64,000 nt of DNA from Corynebacterium halotolerans. GTDB taxonomy: Bacteria; Actinomycetota; Actinomycetes; Mycobacteriales; Mycobacteriaceae. Both the position numbers and the translations under genes were made by a program. The notes under the pieces were generated by a model. That model saw only the letters and a list, made by a program, of their open reading frames with translations, was not told the origin of the DNA and did not search any database. The first letter of the stretch is position 1; the number at the start of each line of letters is the position of its first letter. Shown piece by piece: positions 54,086-64,000 of this stretch. The stretch is taken from NCBI RefSeq assembly GCF_001056295.1, contig NZ_JVMD01000018.1:52055-116054 (forward strand). Reading direction: 5' to 3'.

Positions 54086-55167
54086 ACGCGATGCGCGAGG
54101 TCCTGGCCCTCGAACTGACTCAGCGGGCGCGATCGACGCGGTGGCGTGCGCTGCTGATCGGATGGTTCGTCGTGCTTTCGGGCACGGTGCTGCTGCAGAC
54201 CCTGTTCTTCCGCAACGTGGGGCCCGGCCTGTCCGGCGACGAGGACGCCTGGGCGGCGGCGTCGGCCGAGGCCACGGCGTCCGGCACGCTGCTGTTCGTG
54301 CTCCTCGTCGGGCTTCTGGTGGCGCCCGCCCAAACCGCGACGTCCATCAACGGCGACCGGCGCGACGGGGTGCTGGCCCTGATCCAGGCGGCGCCCATCC
54401 CCACGTGGGCGGTGGCCGTCGGCAAGCTCATGGCCGCGTGGCTGTCCTCCCTGGCCTTCCTGCTGGTCTCGCTGCCGGTGCTGGTGTGGACCGTCATCCG
54501 CGGCGGCATGCCGTGGTGGGCGCTGCTGCTGGGGACGGTAGTCGTGGCGCTGCTGCTGCTCGCCGTGTCCGGCATGGGGCTCGGCGTATCGGCGCTGACG
54601 CCGCGGACGGCGTCGTCGACGATGCTGTCGTATCTGATCGTCGCCGTGCTGGTCATCGGGCTGCCCATGGTGTTCCTGCTGTCGATGCCGCTGACCGAGC
54701 ACCGCGAGACGCGCCAGGTGGCGTACATGGTGCGCTACGAGGAGAACCTCGACCTCGGCGACACCACCACCTGGTGCCGCGAGGAAATGACCGAGATCCG
54801 GACCATGGACACCCGCCGCATCGCGTGGATGCTGCCGCCCAACCCGGTGGTGGTGCTTTCCGACGCCCTGCCGTACAAGGCCGAGCTGGCCGGGGTGACG
54901 CCCATCGTGCGCGACGTCGCCGACCGCGCGTTCCGCGAACCGGAGCGCCAGCCGGAGACCTGCGCCCAGCTCGCCGAGTCCATGCGGGAGCCCGAGACGG
55001 GCGCGATCGCGGAGCCGACGCCGCCGCGGTCGGAGAGCCGCCCGGGCTGGAAGTGGGCGCCCGGCCTGGCCGTCAACCTGCTGCTCGGCGCACTGGGCGT
55101 CGCGTTCGCCCACCGCAGGCTCAGGGTGCCCGCCGGCGAACTGCCGAAGGGCGTGCGCATCGCCTGA
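54082..55167 (+). CDS. ABC transporter permease
   Basis: A 361-residue membrane protein with about six helices (first at about residues 22-40, last near the C terminus) and a large polar loop (about residues 210-325). It is the membrane partner of the preceding ATPase, forming a two-gene exporter (ABC-2 type). No homologue-specific function can be named. Confidence 0.85.
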   Translation: MNAMREVLALELTQRARSTRWRALLIGWFVVLSGTVLLQTLFFRNVGPGLSGDEDAWAAASAEATASGTLLFVLLVGLLVAPAQTATSINGDRRDGVLALIQAAPIPTWAVAVGKLMAAWLSSLAFLLVSLPVLVWTVIRGGMPWWALLLGTVVVALLLLAVSGMGLGVSALTPRTASSTMLSYLIVAVLVIGLPMVFLLSMPLTEHRETRQVAYMVRYEENLDLGDTTTWCREEMTEIRTMDTRRIAWMLPPNPVVVLSDALPYKAELAGVTPIVRDVADRAFREPERQPETCAQLAESMREPETGAIAEPTPPRSESRPGWKWAPGLAVNLLLGALGVAFAHRRLRVPAGELPKGVRIA

Positions 55168-55179
55168 GCCCGGGTGGGT

Positions 55180-56553
55180 CTAGGCCAGGGCCTTGCCCGG
55201 GTTGAGCAGACCCTTGGGATCGAGGGCGCGCTTCACGGCGCGCTGGACCTCCACGCCGACGTCGCCGAGTTCCTCGGCCAGGAAACGGCGCTTCAGCGTG
55301 CCGACGCCGTGTTCGCCGGTGAGCGTGCCGCCGACGCGCAGCGCCTCGCGGAAGACGTCGCCCGCGGCCTCCCAGATCTCGTCGGGGACGTCGGTGGGCG
55401 TGGCGCCGTCGTAGATGAACACCGGGTGCAGGTTGCCGTCGCCGGCGTGGGCGACGGTGCAGATGGCCAAGCCGCGCTCGGCGGCGAGGTCGTCGATGAA
55501 GCGCATCATGTGCGCCAGCTGCGACCGGGGGACGCAGACGTCCTCGGTGAGCAAATGGCCCAGTCGCTCCTTGGCGGGGTAGGCCATGCGGCGGATGGCG
55601 ATGAGCTGCTCGCCTTCGGCGGCGTTGTCGGACACCGCGACGTCGTCTGCGCCGCCCGCGTGGAACGCTTGCGCGATCTTCTCGGCGCGGCCCGCCGCGT
55701 CCGGGCCCATGACCTGCGCCAGCACCATCCCGCCGGCCGAGGCGAAGTCGGTGCCCTTCCAATCGTCGATCGCCTGCAGCGTGCGGCGGTCCATGAACTC
55801 CATCAGCTCGGGGTCGGCGCCCAGCCGCATCGCCGCCGATACCGCGCCGAGCGCCGCGTCGGCGGTGGGGAAGGGGGCCAGCAGGGTGACGGGATCGCCT
55901 CCGGGGCGCGGCACGAGCGCGACGGTGGCCTCGGTGATCACGCCGAGCGTGCCCTCCGAGCCGCAGAAGAGCCCGACCATGTCCAAGCCGGAAACGCCCT
56001 TGACCGTGTCATGTCCGGTGCGCAGCACGCGGCCGTCGGCGAGCACCACCGTCAGGGACCGCACGGAATTGCGGGTGACGCCGTACTTCACGCAGCGCAG
56101 GCCGCCGGCGTTGGTGGCGATGTTGCCGCCGACGGACGAGATGTCCATGCTCGACGGGTCCGGCGCGTACATCAGCCCGTGCGCCGCCGCGGCGCGGTCG
56201 AGGTCGCCGTTGATCACGCCCGCCTCGACCCTGGCCACGAAATCGTCCGGTTCGATGGCCAGGATCCGGTTCATCTTCGCCAGCGACACGATCAGGCAGC
56301 CCGGCGTCGCGGTCGCGCCACCGGACAGGCCGGAGCCGGCGCCCCGCGTGACGACGGGCACGTCGTTCGCATGGGCCCACGCGAGCGCGGCGGCCACGTC
56401 GTCCGTGGAGCGGGCGGTGACGGCGGCGAGGGGAGTCCCCGCGGCGAGGACGTCGGTGCGGTCGCGGGCGTATGAGTCGAGGACGTCGGCGTCGACGATG
56501 ACGGCGCCGGGCGGCAACGAATCGATGAGTTCCTGGAGTGCGGTGGTGGCCAT
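55180..56553 (-). CDS. FAD-linked oxidase (D-lactate/glycolate dehydrogenase-like, GlcD family)
   Basis: A 457-residue flavoprotein. The PCMH-type FAD domain has PVVTRGAGSGLSGGATATPG and SVGGNIATNAGGLRCVKYG; the C-terminal domain ends with VGTLKRRFLAEEL and LDPKGLLNPGKAL. It oxidises a 2-hydroxy acid, D-lactate or glycolate being the likely substrates, and passes electrons to the quinone pool. TACAGT lies 6 bp before the start. It faces ftsY divergently. Confidence 0.9.
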   Translation of the reverse strand: MATTALQELIDSLPPGAVIVDADVLDSYARDRTDVLAAGTPLAAVTARSTDDVAAALAWAHANDVPVVTRGAGSGLSGGATATPGCLIVSLAKMNRILAIEPDDFVARVEAGVINGDLDRAAAAHGLMYAPDPSSMDISSVGGNIATNAGGLRCVKYGVTRNSVRSLTVVLADGRVLRTGHDTVKGVSGLDMVGLFCGSEGTLGVITEATVALVPRPGGDPVTLLAPFPTADAALGAVSAAMRLGADPELMEFMDRRTLQAIDDWKGTDFASAGGMVLAQVMGPDAAGRAEKIAQAFHAGGADDVAVSDNAAEGEQLIAIRRMAYPAKERLGHLLTEDVCVPRSQLAHMMRFIDDLAAERGLAICTVAHAGDGNLHPVFIYDGATPTDVPDEIWEAAGDVFREALRVGGTLTGEHGVGTLKRRFLAEELGDVGVEVQRAVKRALDPKGLLNPGKALA

Positions 56554-56639
56554 GCCGCCACTGTATTACCGGGGCGGCCGGAACCCGCGCGAGCACCCGG
56601 GGCGAGACGGGCGCGCCGGAACCTGCAAGACTGTGGGGC

Positions 56640-58238
56640 ATGACGGTTACGCAATGGATCATTCTCGCCGCGGTTGTCGTGGTGCTGCTGCTGGTGATTC
56701 TGCTTCTCGTGGGCCTGGCCCGCCGGAAGAAGAACACCATCTCGTTCGAGGAGAAGAAGGCCCCCGAGGAGCTGACCCAGGCGGAAAAGTCCGGGAATTA
56801 CCAGGCCACCGGCGGCTTCAACTTCGCCCCGGCCGCTCCGGCGACCAAGAAGCCGGAGAAGCAGCCCGACCTCCTGCCCGGCCAGGAGTTGGGCACCCCG
56901 CCGAGCCCGCCGCTGCCGCCGCGCCCCGAAGGGTCGGACCTGGGCAAGCGCGTCGAGCCTGCGCCGGAACCGGAGCCCGAGCGGGTTGAGGCTGCGCCGG
57001 AGCCGGAGCCCGTGGAGACCGAGAAGGTCGAGCCCGAGCCTGAGACTGAGCCTGCCGAGGCCGCGCCGGAAGCCCCTGAACCTGAGGCCGCGCCCGTCGA
57101 ACCCGAGCCCGCCGAACCCGAGCCCCGGCCCGTCGAGGAGATGGAGGCGCCGGAGGTTCCGGAGGAGCTCGCCGCCGAGCCGGCCCTGCCGGAGGTCGAG
57201 GATCTCGGGCAGCCCGCGCCGGACGTCGTGCCGCCGGCCGATCTCGCGCCCGAGCCGGTCGAGGAGATCCTGGAGGAGCCCGCCCCCGCCGCGCCGGAGC
57301 AGCCGCTCGACGACATCGCCCCGACCGAGGGCCGCATCTCGCGCCTGCGCGGTCGCCTGTCACGGTCGCAGAACGCCATCGGCCAGTCGGTGCTCGGCAT
57401 CCTCGGCGCCGGCGATCTGGACGAGGACGCGTGGGAGGAGATCGAGGACACGCTGATCATGGCGGACCTCGGCACCGCGGCGACGATGAACGTCGTCGAA
57501 AAGCTCCGCGAGCGCATCGCCTCCCGCGGCGTGTCTTCGGAAGCCGAGGCCCGAGCCCTGCTGCGCGAGGTCCTCATCGAGGAGTGCGGCCCGGACCTGG
57601 ACCGTTCGATCCGCGCGCTGCCGCACGAGGGCAAGCCCGCCGTCGTCCTCGTCGTGGGCGTCAACGGCACCGGCAAGACCACCACCACCGGCAAGCTCGC
57701 CCGCGTCCTCGTGGCGCAGGGCCATGAGGTGCTGCTCGGCGCGGCCGACACGTTCCGCGCCGCCGCCGCCGACCAGCTGGAAACCTGGGGCCGCCGGGTC
57801 GGTGCCGCCACCGTCCGCGGGCCGGAGGGCGCCGACCCCGCCTCCATCGCCTTCGACGCCGTGGCCAAGGGCATCGACGATTCCGCCGACGTGGTGCTCA
57901 TCGACACCGCCGGCCGGCTGCACACCAAGACCGGCCTGATGGATCAGCTGGGCAAGGTCAAGCGCGTGGTGGAGAAGAAGGCAGAGGTCGACGAGGTGCT
58001 GCTCGTCCTCGACGCCACCGTCGGGCAGAACGGCCTGCTGCAGGCCCGCACCTTCCGCGACGTCGTCGACATCACCGGCGTCGTCCTGACCAAGCTCGAC
58101 GGCACCGCCAAGGGCGGCATCGTCTTCCAGGTCCAGCGCGAGCTCGGCGTGCCCGTCAAGCTCGTCGGCCTGGGCGAGGGCGCCGACGACCTGGCGCCCT
58201 TCGAGCCGGAGGGCTTCGTCGACGCCCTGCTGGGGTAA
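56640..58238 (+). CDS. ftsY: Signal recognition particle receptor FtsY
   Basis: A 532-residue SRP receptor. An N-terminal membrane helix (about residues 5-27) is followed by a long Pro/Glu-rich acidic linker (to about 225) with many EPEPE-like repeats, then the NG GTPase domain: GVNGTGKTTTTGKLA (about 338-352), DTAGRLHTK, TKLDGTAKGG and GLGEGADDL. The membrane helix and acidic linker are common in actinobacterial FtsY. Its partner ffh is in the window at 60212. Confidence 0.97.
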   Translation: MTVTQWIILAAVVVVLLLVILLLVGLARRKKNTISFEEKKAPEELTQAEKSGNYQATGGFNFAPAAPATKKPEKQPDLLPGQELGTPPSPPLPPRPEGSDLGKRVEPAPEPEPERVEAAPEPEPVETEKVEPEPETEPAEAAPEAPEPEAAPVEPEPAEPEPRPVEEMEAPEVPEELAAEPALPEVEDLGQPAPDVVPPADLAPEPVEEILEEPAPAAPEQPLDDIAPTEGRISRLRGRLSRSQNAIGQSVLGILGAGDLDEDAWEEIEDTLIMADLGTAATMNVVEKLRERIASRGVSSEAEARALLREVLIEECGPDLDRSIRALPHEGKPAVVLVVGVNGTGKTTTTGKLARVLVAQGHEVLLGAADTFRAAAADQLETWGRRVGAATVRGPEGADPASIAFDAVAKGIDDSADVVLIDTAGRLHTKTGLMDQLGKVKRVVEKKAEVDEVLLVLDATVGQNGLLQARTFRDVVDITGVVLTKLDGTAKGGIVFQVQRELGVPVKLVGLGEGADDLAPFEPEGFVDALLG

Positions 58239-58273
58239 CCCACCCGAAACGAGCGCAACAACCGCGAAACACG

Positions 58274-58330
58274 AACCCGCCGACCGGTGACGGAAACGTA
58301 ACCGGGCGGCGGGTTCCGCCGTAACGGCGG
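58274..58330 (+). other. Structured non-coding region between ftsY and amt
   Basis: A long hairpin spans 58274-58315: AACCCGCCG pairs with CGGCGGGTT, CCGGT with ACCGG, and ACG with CGT around a GAAA tetraloop, with only two A/G mismatches. A second hairpin, CCGCCG-TAA-CGGCGG, follows at 58316-58330. There is no T tract. The whole precedes amt by about 55 bp. CCCACCCGAAACGA occurs on both flanks (58239-58252, 58350-58363). It may end ftsY transcription or be a leader element of amt. Confidence 0.5.
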
Positions 58331-58383
58331 CGTCCGATGATCATTTCGTCCCACCCGAAACGAAGATGAAAACAGGAGACGCG

Positions 58384-59724
<1,341 letters not shown>

Positions 59725-59778
59725 CGCGGCCCGGCAACCAACGCGAAGAACAGCGAAGAACAACGGAAGGAACCCGCC

Positions 59779-60120
59779 ATGAAGCTGATCACGGCGATCA
59801 TCAAGCCCACCACCCTGGAAAACGTCCGCGCCGCACTCGAGGAACTCGGGGTCTCCGGGCTCACCGTCGCCGAAGTCCGCGGTTTCGGCAGGCAACAGGG
59901 GCACGTCGAGGTGTACCGCGGAACGGAATATGCGGTCGCCTTCGTCGAAAAGCTCCGCCTGGACGTCGCGGTGCCCGACGACCTCGCCGCGGAGACCCTC
60001 GCGGTCATCGCCGACGCCGCCCGCACCGGGTCCATCGGCGACGGCAAGGCCTGGGCCACCGACGTGACCGACGCCGTGCGCGTCCGCACCGGGGAAATGG
60101 GCGAGGCGGCCCTGCGCTGA
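59779..60120 (+). CDS. glnK: Nitrogen regulatory PII protein
   Basis: A 113-residue PII signalling protein that blocks the ammonium channel when nitrogen is plentiful. The T loop carries Tyr51 (YRGTEY), the site of nucleotidylation; the ATP site GDGK and RVRTGE are present. Position 40 is Gln instead of the usual Lys (GRQQGH). It lies between amt and ffh, and no glnD gene follows, unlike C. glutamicum amtB-glnK-glnD. GGAAGGAA precedes the start. Confidence 0.95.
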   Translation: MKLITAIIKPTTLENVRAALEELGVSGLTVAEVRGFGRQQGHVEVYRGTEYAVAFVEKLRLDVAVPDDLAAETLAVIADAARTGSIGDGKAWATDVTDAVRVRTGEMGEAALR

Positions 60121-60211
60121 ACGCCCCGGCGGTTGCCGTGGCCGGTGGCGGCGGCGGGTATGGTGGGAAAGCCATATCCATGACACCGACCCCCAGGGAG
60201 ATCGACCACCC

Positions 60212-61828
60212 GTGTTTGAATCACTCTCCGAACGGCTCACCGGGGCACTGAAGGATCTCCGCGGCAAGGGGCGCCTGTCCGAAGCGGACATCAACGCCAC
60301 CGCCCGCGAGATCCGCCTCGCCCTTCTGGAGGCCGACGTCTCCCTGCCCGTGGTGCGCGCCTTCATCAAGCGCATCAAGGAGCGCGCCGCCGGCGCGGAG
60401 GTGTCCCAGGCGCTCAACCCGGCGCAGCAGGTCATCAAGATCGTCAACGAGGAACTGGTCCAGATCCTCGGCGGCGACACCCAGCGCCTGCGGCTGGCGA
60501 AGAACCCGCCGACGGTGATCATGCTCGCCGGCCTCCAGGGCGCCGGCAAGACGACCCTGGCCGGCAAGCTGGCCAAGCACCTGGCCGGCCAGGGCCACAC
60601 CCCGATGCTCGTGGCCTGCGACCTGCAGCGCCCCGGCGCGGTCCAGCAGCTGCAGATCGTCGGCGAGCGCGCCGGCGTGCCCACCTTCGCGCCGGATCCC
60701 GGCACGTCGATGGATTCCCACGACCATGAGATGGGCACGTCCCACGGCGATCCCGTCGCCGTCGCCCAGGCCGGCATCGAGGAAGCCAAGCGGGCGCAGC
60801 ACGACGTGGTCATCGTGGACACCGCCGGCCGACTCGGCATCGACGAGACCCTGATGACCCAGGCGCGGAACATCCGCGACGCGGTCAACCCCGACGAGGT
60901 CCTCTTCGTCATCGACGCCATGATCGGCCAGGACGCGGTCACCACCGCCGAGGCCTTCCGCGACGGCGTCGACTTCACCGGCGTGGTGCTGACCAAGCTC
61001 GACGGCGACGCCCGCGGCGGCGCCGCCCTGTCCATCCGCGAGGTCACCGGCAAGCCGATCATGTTCGCCTCCACCGGCGAAAAGCTCGAGGACTTCGACG
61101 TCTTCCACCCCGAGCGCATGGCCAGCCGCATCCTGGGCATGGGCGACATGCTCAGCCTCATCGAGCAGGCGGAGCAGGTCTTCGACCAGAAGGAAGCGGA
61201 GAAGACCGCCGCCAAGATGGGCACCGGCGAGCTGACGCTGGAGGACTTCCTCGAGCAGATGCTCATGGTCCGCAAGATGGGGCCGATCGGGAACATCCTG
61301 AAGATGCTGCCCGGCGGCGCCCAGATGTCCGAGATGGCGGACATGGTCGACGAAAAGCACCTCGACCGCATGCAGGCGATCATCCGCGGCATGACCCCGG
61401 CCGAGCGCAACGACCCGAAGATCCTCAACGCCTCGCGCCGCAAGCGCATCGCCGCGGGCTCGGGCGTCTCGGTCAGCGAGGTCAATCAGCTGGTCGACCG
61501 CTTCTTCGAGGCCCGCAAGATGATGGCCCAGATGGCCGGCAAGTTCGGCATGCCCGGCGGCCGCCCGTCGAACCGCAAGAACAAGAAGGGCCGCAAGGGC
61601 AAGAAGGGCAGGGGCCGCGGGCCGACGCCGCCGAAGTCGATGCGCGGGGGCGGCATGCCGGGAATGCCCGGCATGCCGGGCATGCCCGGGATGCCGGGCA
61701 TGGGCGGCGGCGGAATGCCCGACCTGGCCGACCTGCAGAAGCAGATGAAGGGCCAGATGCCCCCGGGCATGGAGGGCATCGACCTGGACAACCTGGACTT
61801 CGGGCAGGGCGGCAAGGGCCGGAAGTAG
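60212..61828 (+). CDS. ffh: Signal recognition particle protein Ffh
   Basis: A 538-residue SRP54. NG domain with GLQGAGKTT (about 107-115), DTAGRLG and TKLDGDARGG; a methionine-rich M domain about 300-450 that binds the signal peptide and 4.5S RNA; then a basic stretch and a tail of GMP repeats (about 477-500). The start is GTG at 60212. A TATGGT box lies about 50 bp upstream. Confidence 0.97.
   Translation: MFESLSERLTGALKDLRGKGRLSEADINATAREIRLALLEADVSLPVVRAFIKRIKERAAGAEVSQALNPAQQVIKIVNEELVQILGGDTQRLRLAKNPPTVIMLAGLQGAGKTTLAGKLAKHLAGQGHTPMLVACDLQRPGAVQQLQIVGERAGVPTFAPDPGTSMDSHDHEMGTSHGDPVAVAQAGIEEAKRAQHDVVIVDTAGRLGIDETLMTQARNIRDAVNPDEVLFVIDAMIGQDAVTTAEAFRDGVDFTGVVLTKLDGDARGGAALSIREVTGKPIMFASTGEKLEDFDVFHPERMASRILGMGDMLSLIEQAEQVFDQKEAEKTAAKMGTGELTLEDFLEQMLMVRKMGPIGNILKMLPGGAQMSEMADMVDEKHLDRMQAIIRGMTPAERNDPKILNASRRKRIAAGSGVSVSEVNQLVDRFFEARKMMAQMAGKFGMPGGRPSNRKNKKGRKGKKGRGRGPTPPKSMRGGGMPGMPGMPGMPGMPGMGGGGMPDLADLQKQMKGQMPPGMEGIDLDNLDFGQGGKGRK
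61660..61710 (+). repeat. GMP tripeptide-coding repeat in ffh tail
   Basis: A run of 9-bp-like units (ATGCCCGG/ATGCCGGG variants) encodes repeated Gly-Met-Pro units in the Ffh tail. Codons for Pro and Gly alternate between copies, so the run is conserved at protein level rather than being a young DNA duplication. Confidence 0.75.
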
Positions 61829-61838
61829 GCCCGGGCCC

Positions 61839-63974
61839 TCAGCCCTCCAGCTCGGCGAAGATCGGCGCGAGTTCGCGCATCAGCGCCGGCTGGAGGGAAT
61901 CCGCGTACGCCACGCTCAGGTGGTTGGAGTCGCGGTAGACGAGGATGTTGCCGATGATCGCGGGGCACCGGTTGCCCCGGCAGAACGCGTCGGACAGGTC
62001 GATGGCCCAGGCCCGGTCGAAGCCGGCGAACAGGCGCGCCGCGGGATCGCGCGGCGCCAGCGCCTTGTCTCGGGCGATGCCGCAGTCCTCGGCGGCTTCC
62101 GCGGCCTCGTCCTCGTCGCGCCAGTCCACGGACCGTTTGGCCAGGCACGCGGGCGCGTTGAGGCGGTCGCCGTCGGAGTCGACCAGCCAGGGGTTGCTGC
62201 GCAGCCCCACGAGCGGGATGCCCTTTTCGTCGAGGAAGCGGAAGGCGGCGGCCATGCCCGGCGCCAGCTCGTCGGGGCCCTCGCCCCAGTCGCCGCGCGC
62301 GCGGGTCGACGTCGTGATCACCAGGTCCGGCCGTTCGGCGGCGATCCGGTCCAGCACGCGCTGGGACCATTCGATGCATGCCTCGTCGGAGCTGGGCAGG
62401 GGGGTGCCCAGAGTGATGACGCACCCCTGCCTGGTGACGGGGATCATCCGCCAGCCGCGGTCGCGGGCGATCCGGTCGAGGACGGTGCTCCACTGCTCGG
62501 AGTGCGAGCTGCCGATGAGGAACATCGTCTTGTCGCCGTCCGGGTCGCCGTAGACGCACGGTTCGCCGGCGCGGGACCCGAACCGCTTGCCGTCGGCCAT
62601 GTGGCCGGCGTCCTCGCGGGCGTAGGTCATGCAGCCGTCTTCGGCGGCGAGCGGGTAGGCGTCGGCGACGTATTCGGGGTCGGGTTTCGGGTCCAGGCCG
62701 CGGGGGACGGGGTAGCCGTCGGTCAGCGCGCGGGCGCCGGGGTAGGTGAGGGCGTCGAGGCTCTGTCCGGCGGACTCGGTGGCCCTGCGCGTGTACTCCT
62801 GGCCGAGTCCGAGCATCGATCCGAACATCGCCAGCAGGACCACCCCGGCCACGGCGCGCGCGGCGCCGGGCGGGGTCTTCAGGGAGCGCACCGCGGCGCG
62901 GGCCCTCCTTTCCCCGACGAGCGGGCGGGGCGCCTTCTGCATCAGGGGCTTTTCGACGAAACGGTGCGTCAGCCACGCCAACCCGAGAGACACGGCGATG
63001 ACCGCCGATCCGATGCCGGCGTCGACGTCGTCGATGCGCAGCGCCGACATGGAGATGATCAGCAGCGGCCAGTGCCACAGGTACAGGGCGTAGGCGACGT
63101 CGCCGAGCATGCGCATGAGGCCGGATTCGAGGATCCGCGACATGAAGCCGGCGCCGCCGCCGAGGATCACCAGCGCAGCGCCGCCCAGGGGCCACAGCGT
63201 CCAGGGGCCGGGGAACTCGGCGGCGCCGTCGAACATGAAGCCCGTCGCCACGATCATGGCCACGCCCGCGACGGGGAGCACGGGGGCGAGGAACCGGGGC
63301 GTCGTGAAGCGCGTGACCGCCAGGGCGAGCAGCCCGCCGGCCGCGAGCTCCCACATCCGCGTCCATGTCGAGTAGTAGTTCTGCCCCTGGTCCTGGGCGT
63401 GGAGGACGGTGGCGTACCAGAATGAGGCGACCGTCGCCGCGACGAGCAGCGGCGCCATGACGGCGGACGCCCGCGCGGGCGCGTGCGTTGAGCGCAGGAC
63501 GAAGGCGATGACGGAGACGATGAGGATGCCGAACAGGTAGAACTGCCCCTGCACCGCCATCGACCACAGGTGCTGCAGCGGCGAGACCTGCGCCGACGCC
63601 GCCGCGTAATCGGCGCCCTGGGCGGCCAGGACGTTGTTCTGCACGTAGAGCAGCGACGCCGGCAGCTGGGCGGCGATCTCGCCGTTGACCAGGGCGGGGG
63701 CGAAGGCCAGGACGCCGGCGGCGGTGGCCGTGACCACGAGGATCAGCGACGGCAGCAGCCGGCGGATGGTCCGCCACAGCGAGTGCCACACGTTGACGGA
63801 GCGGTCGGGGCGGTCCGCGTTGCGCATCTGCGACCCGAGGAAGAAGAAGCCCGACAGCAGCAGGAACACGTCGACGCCGCCGGAAACCCGGCCGCCGAAG
63901 ACGTGGAAGAGCACGACCAGCGCGATGGCCAGGCCACGCAACCCGTCGAGATCGTGGCGGTAGCCGCCGGTCAT
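61839..63974 (-). CDS. Acyltransferase 3 / SGNH-type surface polymer O-acyltransferase
   Basis: A 711-residue two-part protein. Residues about 1-370 form the membrane acyltransferase-3 domain, opening with YRHDLDGLRGLAIALVVLFH and carrying about ten helices. After a helix near 375-395, an extracytoplasmic SGNH-hydrolase domain follows with GSSHSEQW (nucleophile serine) and the late DSNHLS (Asp/His). Such OafA/OatA-like proteins O-acetylate cell-wall or lipid-linked glycans. It converges on ffh, 10 bp apart. The region upstream of its start (63975-64000) runs to the window end. Confidence 0.9.
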   Translation of the reverse strand: MTGGYRHDLDGLRGLAIALVVLFHVFGGRVSGGVDVFLLLSGFFFLGSQMRNADRPDRSVNVWHSLWRTIRRLLPSLILVVTATAAGVLAFAPALVNGEIAAQLPASLLYVQNNVLAAQGADYAAASAQVSPLQHLWSMAVQGQFYLFGILIVSVIAFVLRSTHAPARASAVMAPLLVAATVASFWYATVLHAQDQGQNYYSTWTRMWELAAGGLLALAVTRFTTPRFLAPVLPVAGVAMIVATGFMFDGAAEFPGPWTLWPLGGAALVILGGGAGFMSRILESGLMRMLGDVAYALYLWHWPLLIISMSALRIDDVDAGIGSAVIAVSLGLAWLTHRFVEKPLMQKAPRPLVGERRARAAVRSLKTPPGAARAVAGVVLLAMFGSMLGLGQEYTRRATESAGQSLDALTYPGARALTDGYPVPRGLDPKPDPEYVADAYPLAAEDGCMTYAREDAGHMADGKRFGSRAGEPCVYGDPDGDKTMFLIGSSHSEQWSTVLDRIARDRGWRMIPVTRQGCVITLGTPLPSSDEACIEWSQRVLDRIAAERPDLVITTSTRARGDWGEGPDELAPGMAAAFRFLDEKGIPLVGLRSNPWLVDSDGDRLNAPACLAKRSVDWRDEDEAAEAAEDCGIARDKALAPRDPAARLFAGFDRAWAIDLSDAFCRGNRCPAIIGNILVYRDSNHLSVAYADSLQPALMRELAPIFAELEG

Positions 63975-64000
63975 TCGAAATCCTCCAGTGCTTCCAGATC

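Noticed and set aside
58239-58383. AmtR operator before amt
   Set aside because: No TTTCTAT-N6-ATAGA-like sequence could be found.

Overview
The window is high-GC actinobacterial DNA, most probably from a Corynebacterium or a close mycolic-acid relative. The evidence is gene order: gltX with tRNA-Gln/tRNA-Glu, ltbR-leuCD-hup-mutT1-gpsA-ddl-thiL-ung-recG-rsmD-coaD-sepIVA-yceD-rnc-mutM-acyP-smc-ftsY-amt-glnK-ffh is the order known from Corynebacterium and Mycobacterium. A mycothiol-transferase-like protein and a mycobactin-type siderophore locus fit this. No species call is possible from sequence reading alone. I saw no phage, transposase or CRISPR array.

Region 1 (1-10.8 kb) is the end of a mycobactin/nocobactin-type siderophore locus. 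A forward operon of 4-nt and 1-nt overlapping genes carries the terminal condensation domain of an NRPS, a type II thioesterase, a stand-alone ketosynthase, an AT-KR-ACP polyketide synthase and an aryl-AMP ligase. It meets a reverse operon (isochorismate synthase, lysine N-acyltransferase-like GNAT, alpha/beta hydrolase) head-on. The two stop codons lie inside one perfect 22-bp palindrome.

Region 2 (10.8-13 kb) has two DtxR/IdeR-like iron boxes between the isochorismate synthase operon and a two-gene SufC/SufB-like pair. The pair resembles the minimal SUF-like (SMS) Fe-S systems best known from archaea.

Region 3 (13-23.9 kb) holds a DUF664-type enzyme, a frameshifted hypothetical gene, a CBS/DUF294 signalling protein, a DnaQ-type exonuclease, a FAH-family enzyme, a second isochorismate synthase, an SDR, a sugar-isomerase-like TIM barrel, gltX, three tRNAs, and a ~390-bp gene-free stretch with nested hairpins and a 35-bp direct repeat.

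Region 4 (23.9-29 kb) is the most unusual. nrdI-nrdF encodes an R2 subunit in which three of the metal-ligand glutamates are replaced by Gln109, Ser169 and Lys203, while Tyr116 is kept. This is the QSK signature of metal-free class Ie ribonucleotide reductases, which use a DOPA radical. Two small flavoprotein genes lie divergently beside it, followed by an MntR-like DtxR-family regulator and an MFS transporter. Together with the siderophore and SUF-like genes this suggests adaptation to iron/manganese starvation.

Region 5 (29-64 kb) is conserved housekeeping: leucine synthesis, HU, nucleotide and cell-wall enzymes, DNA repair, RNase III, SMC, the SRP proteins Ffh/FtsY, ammonium uptake with GlnK but without glnD beside it, and a surface-polymer O-acyltransferase. 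Many genes have a TANNNT box only 6-9 bp before the start codon, pointing to frequent leaderless transcription.
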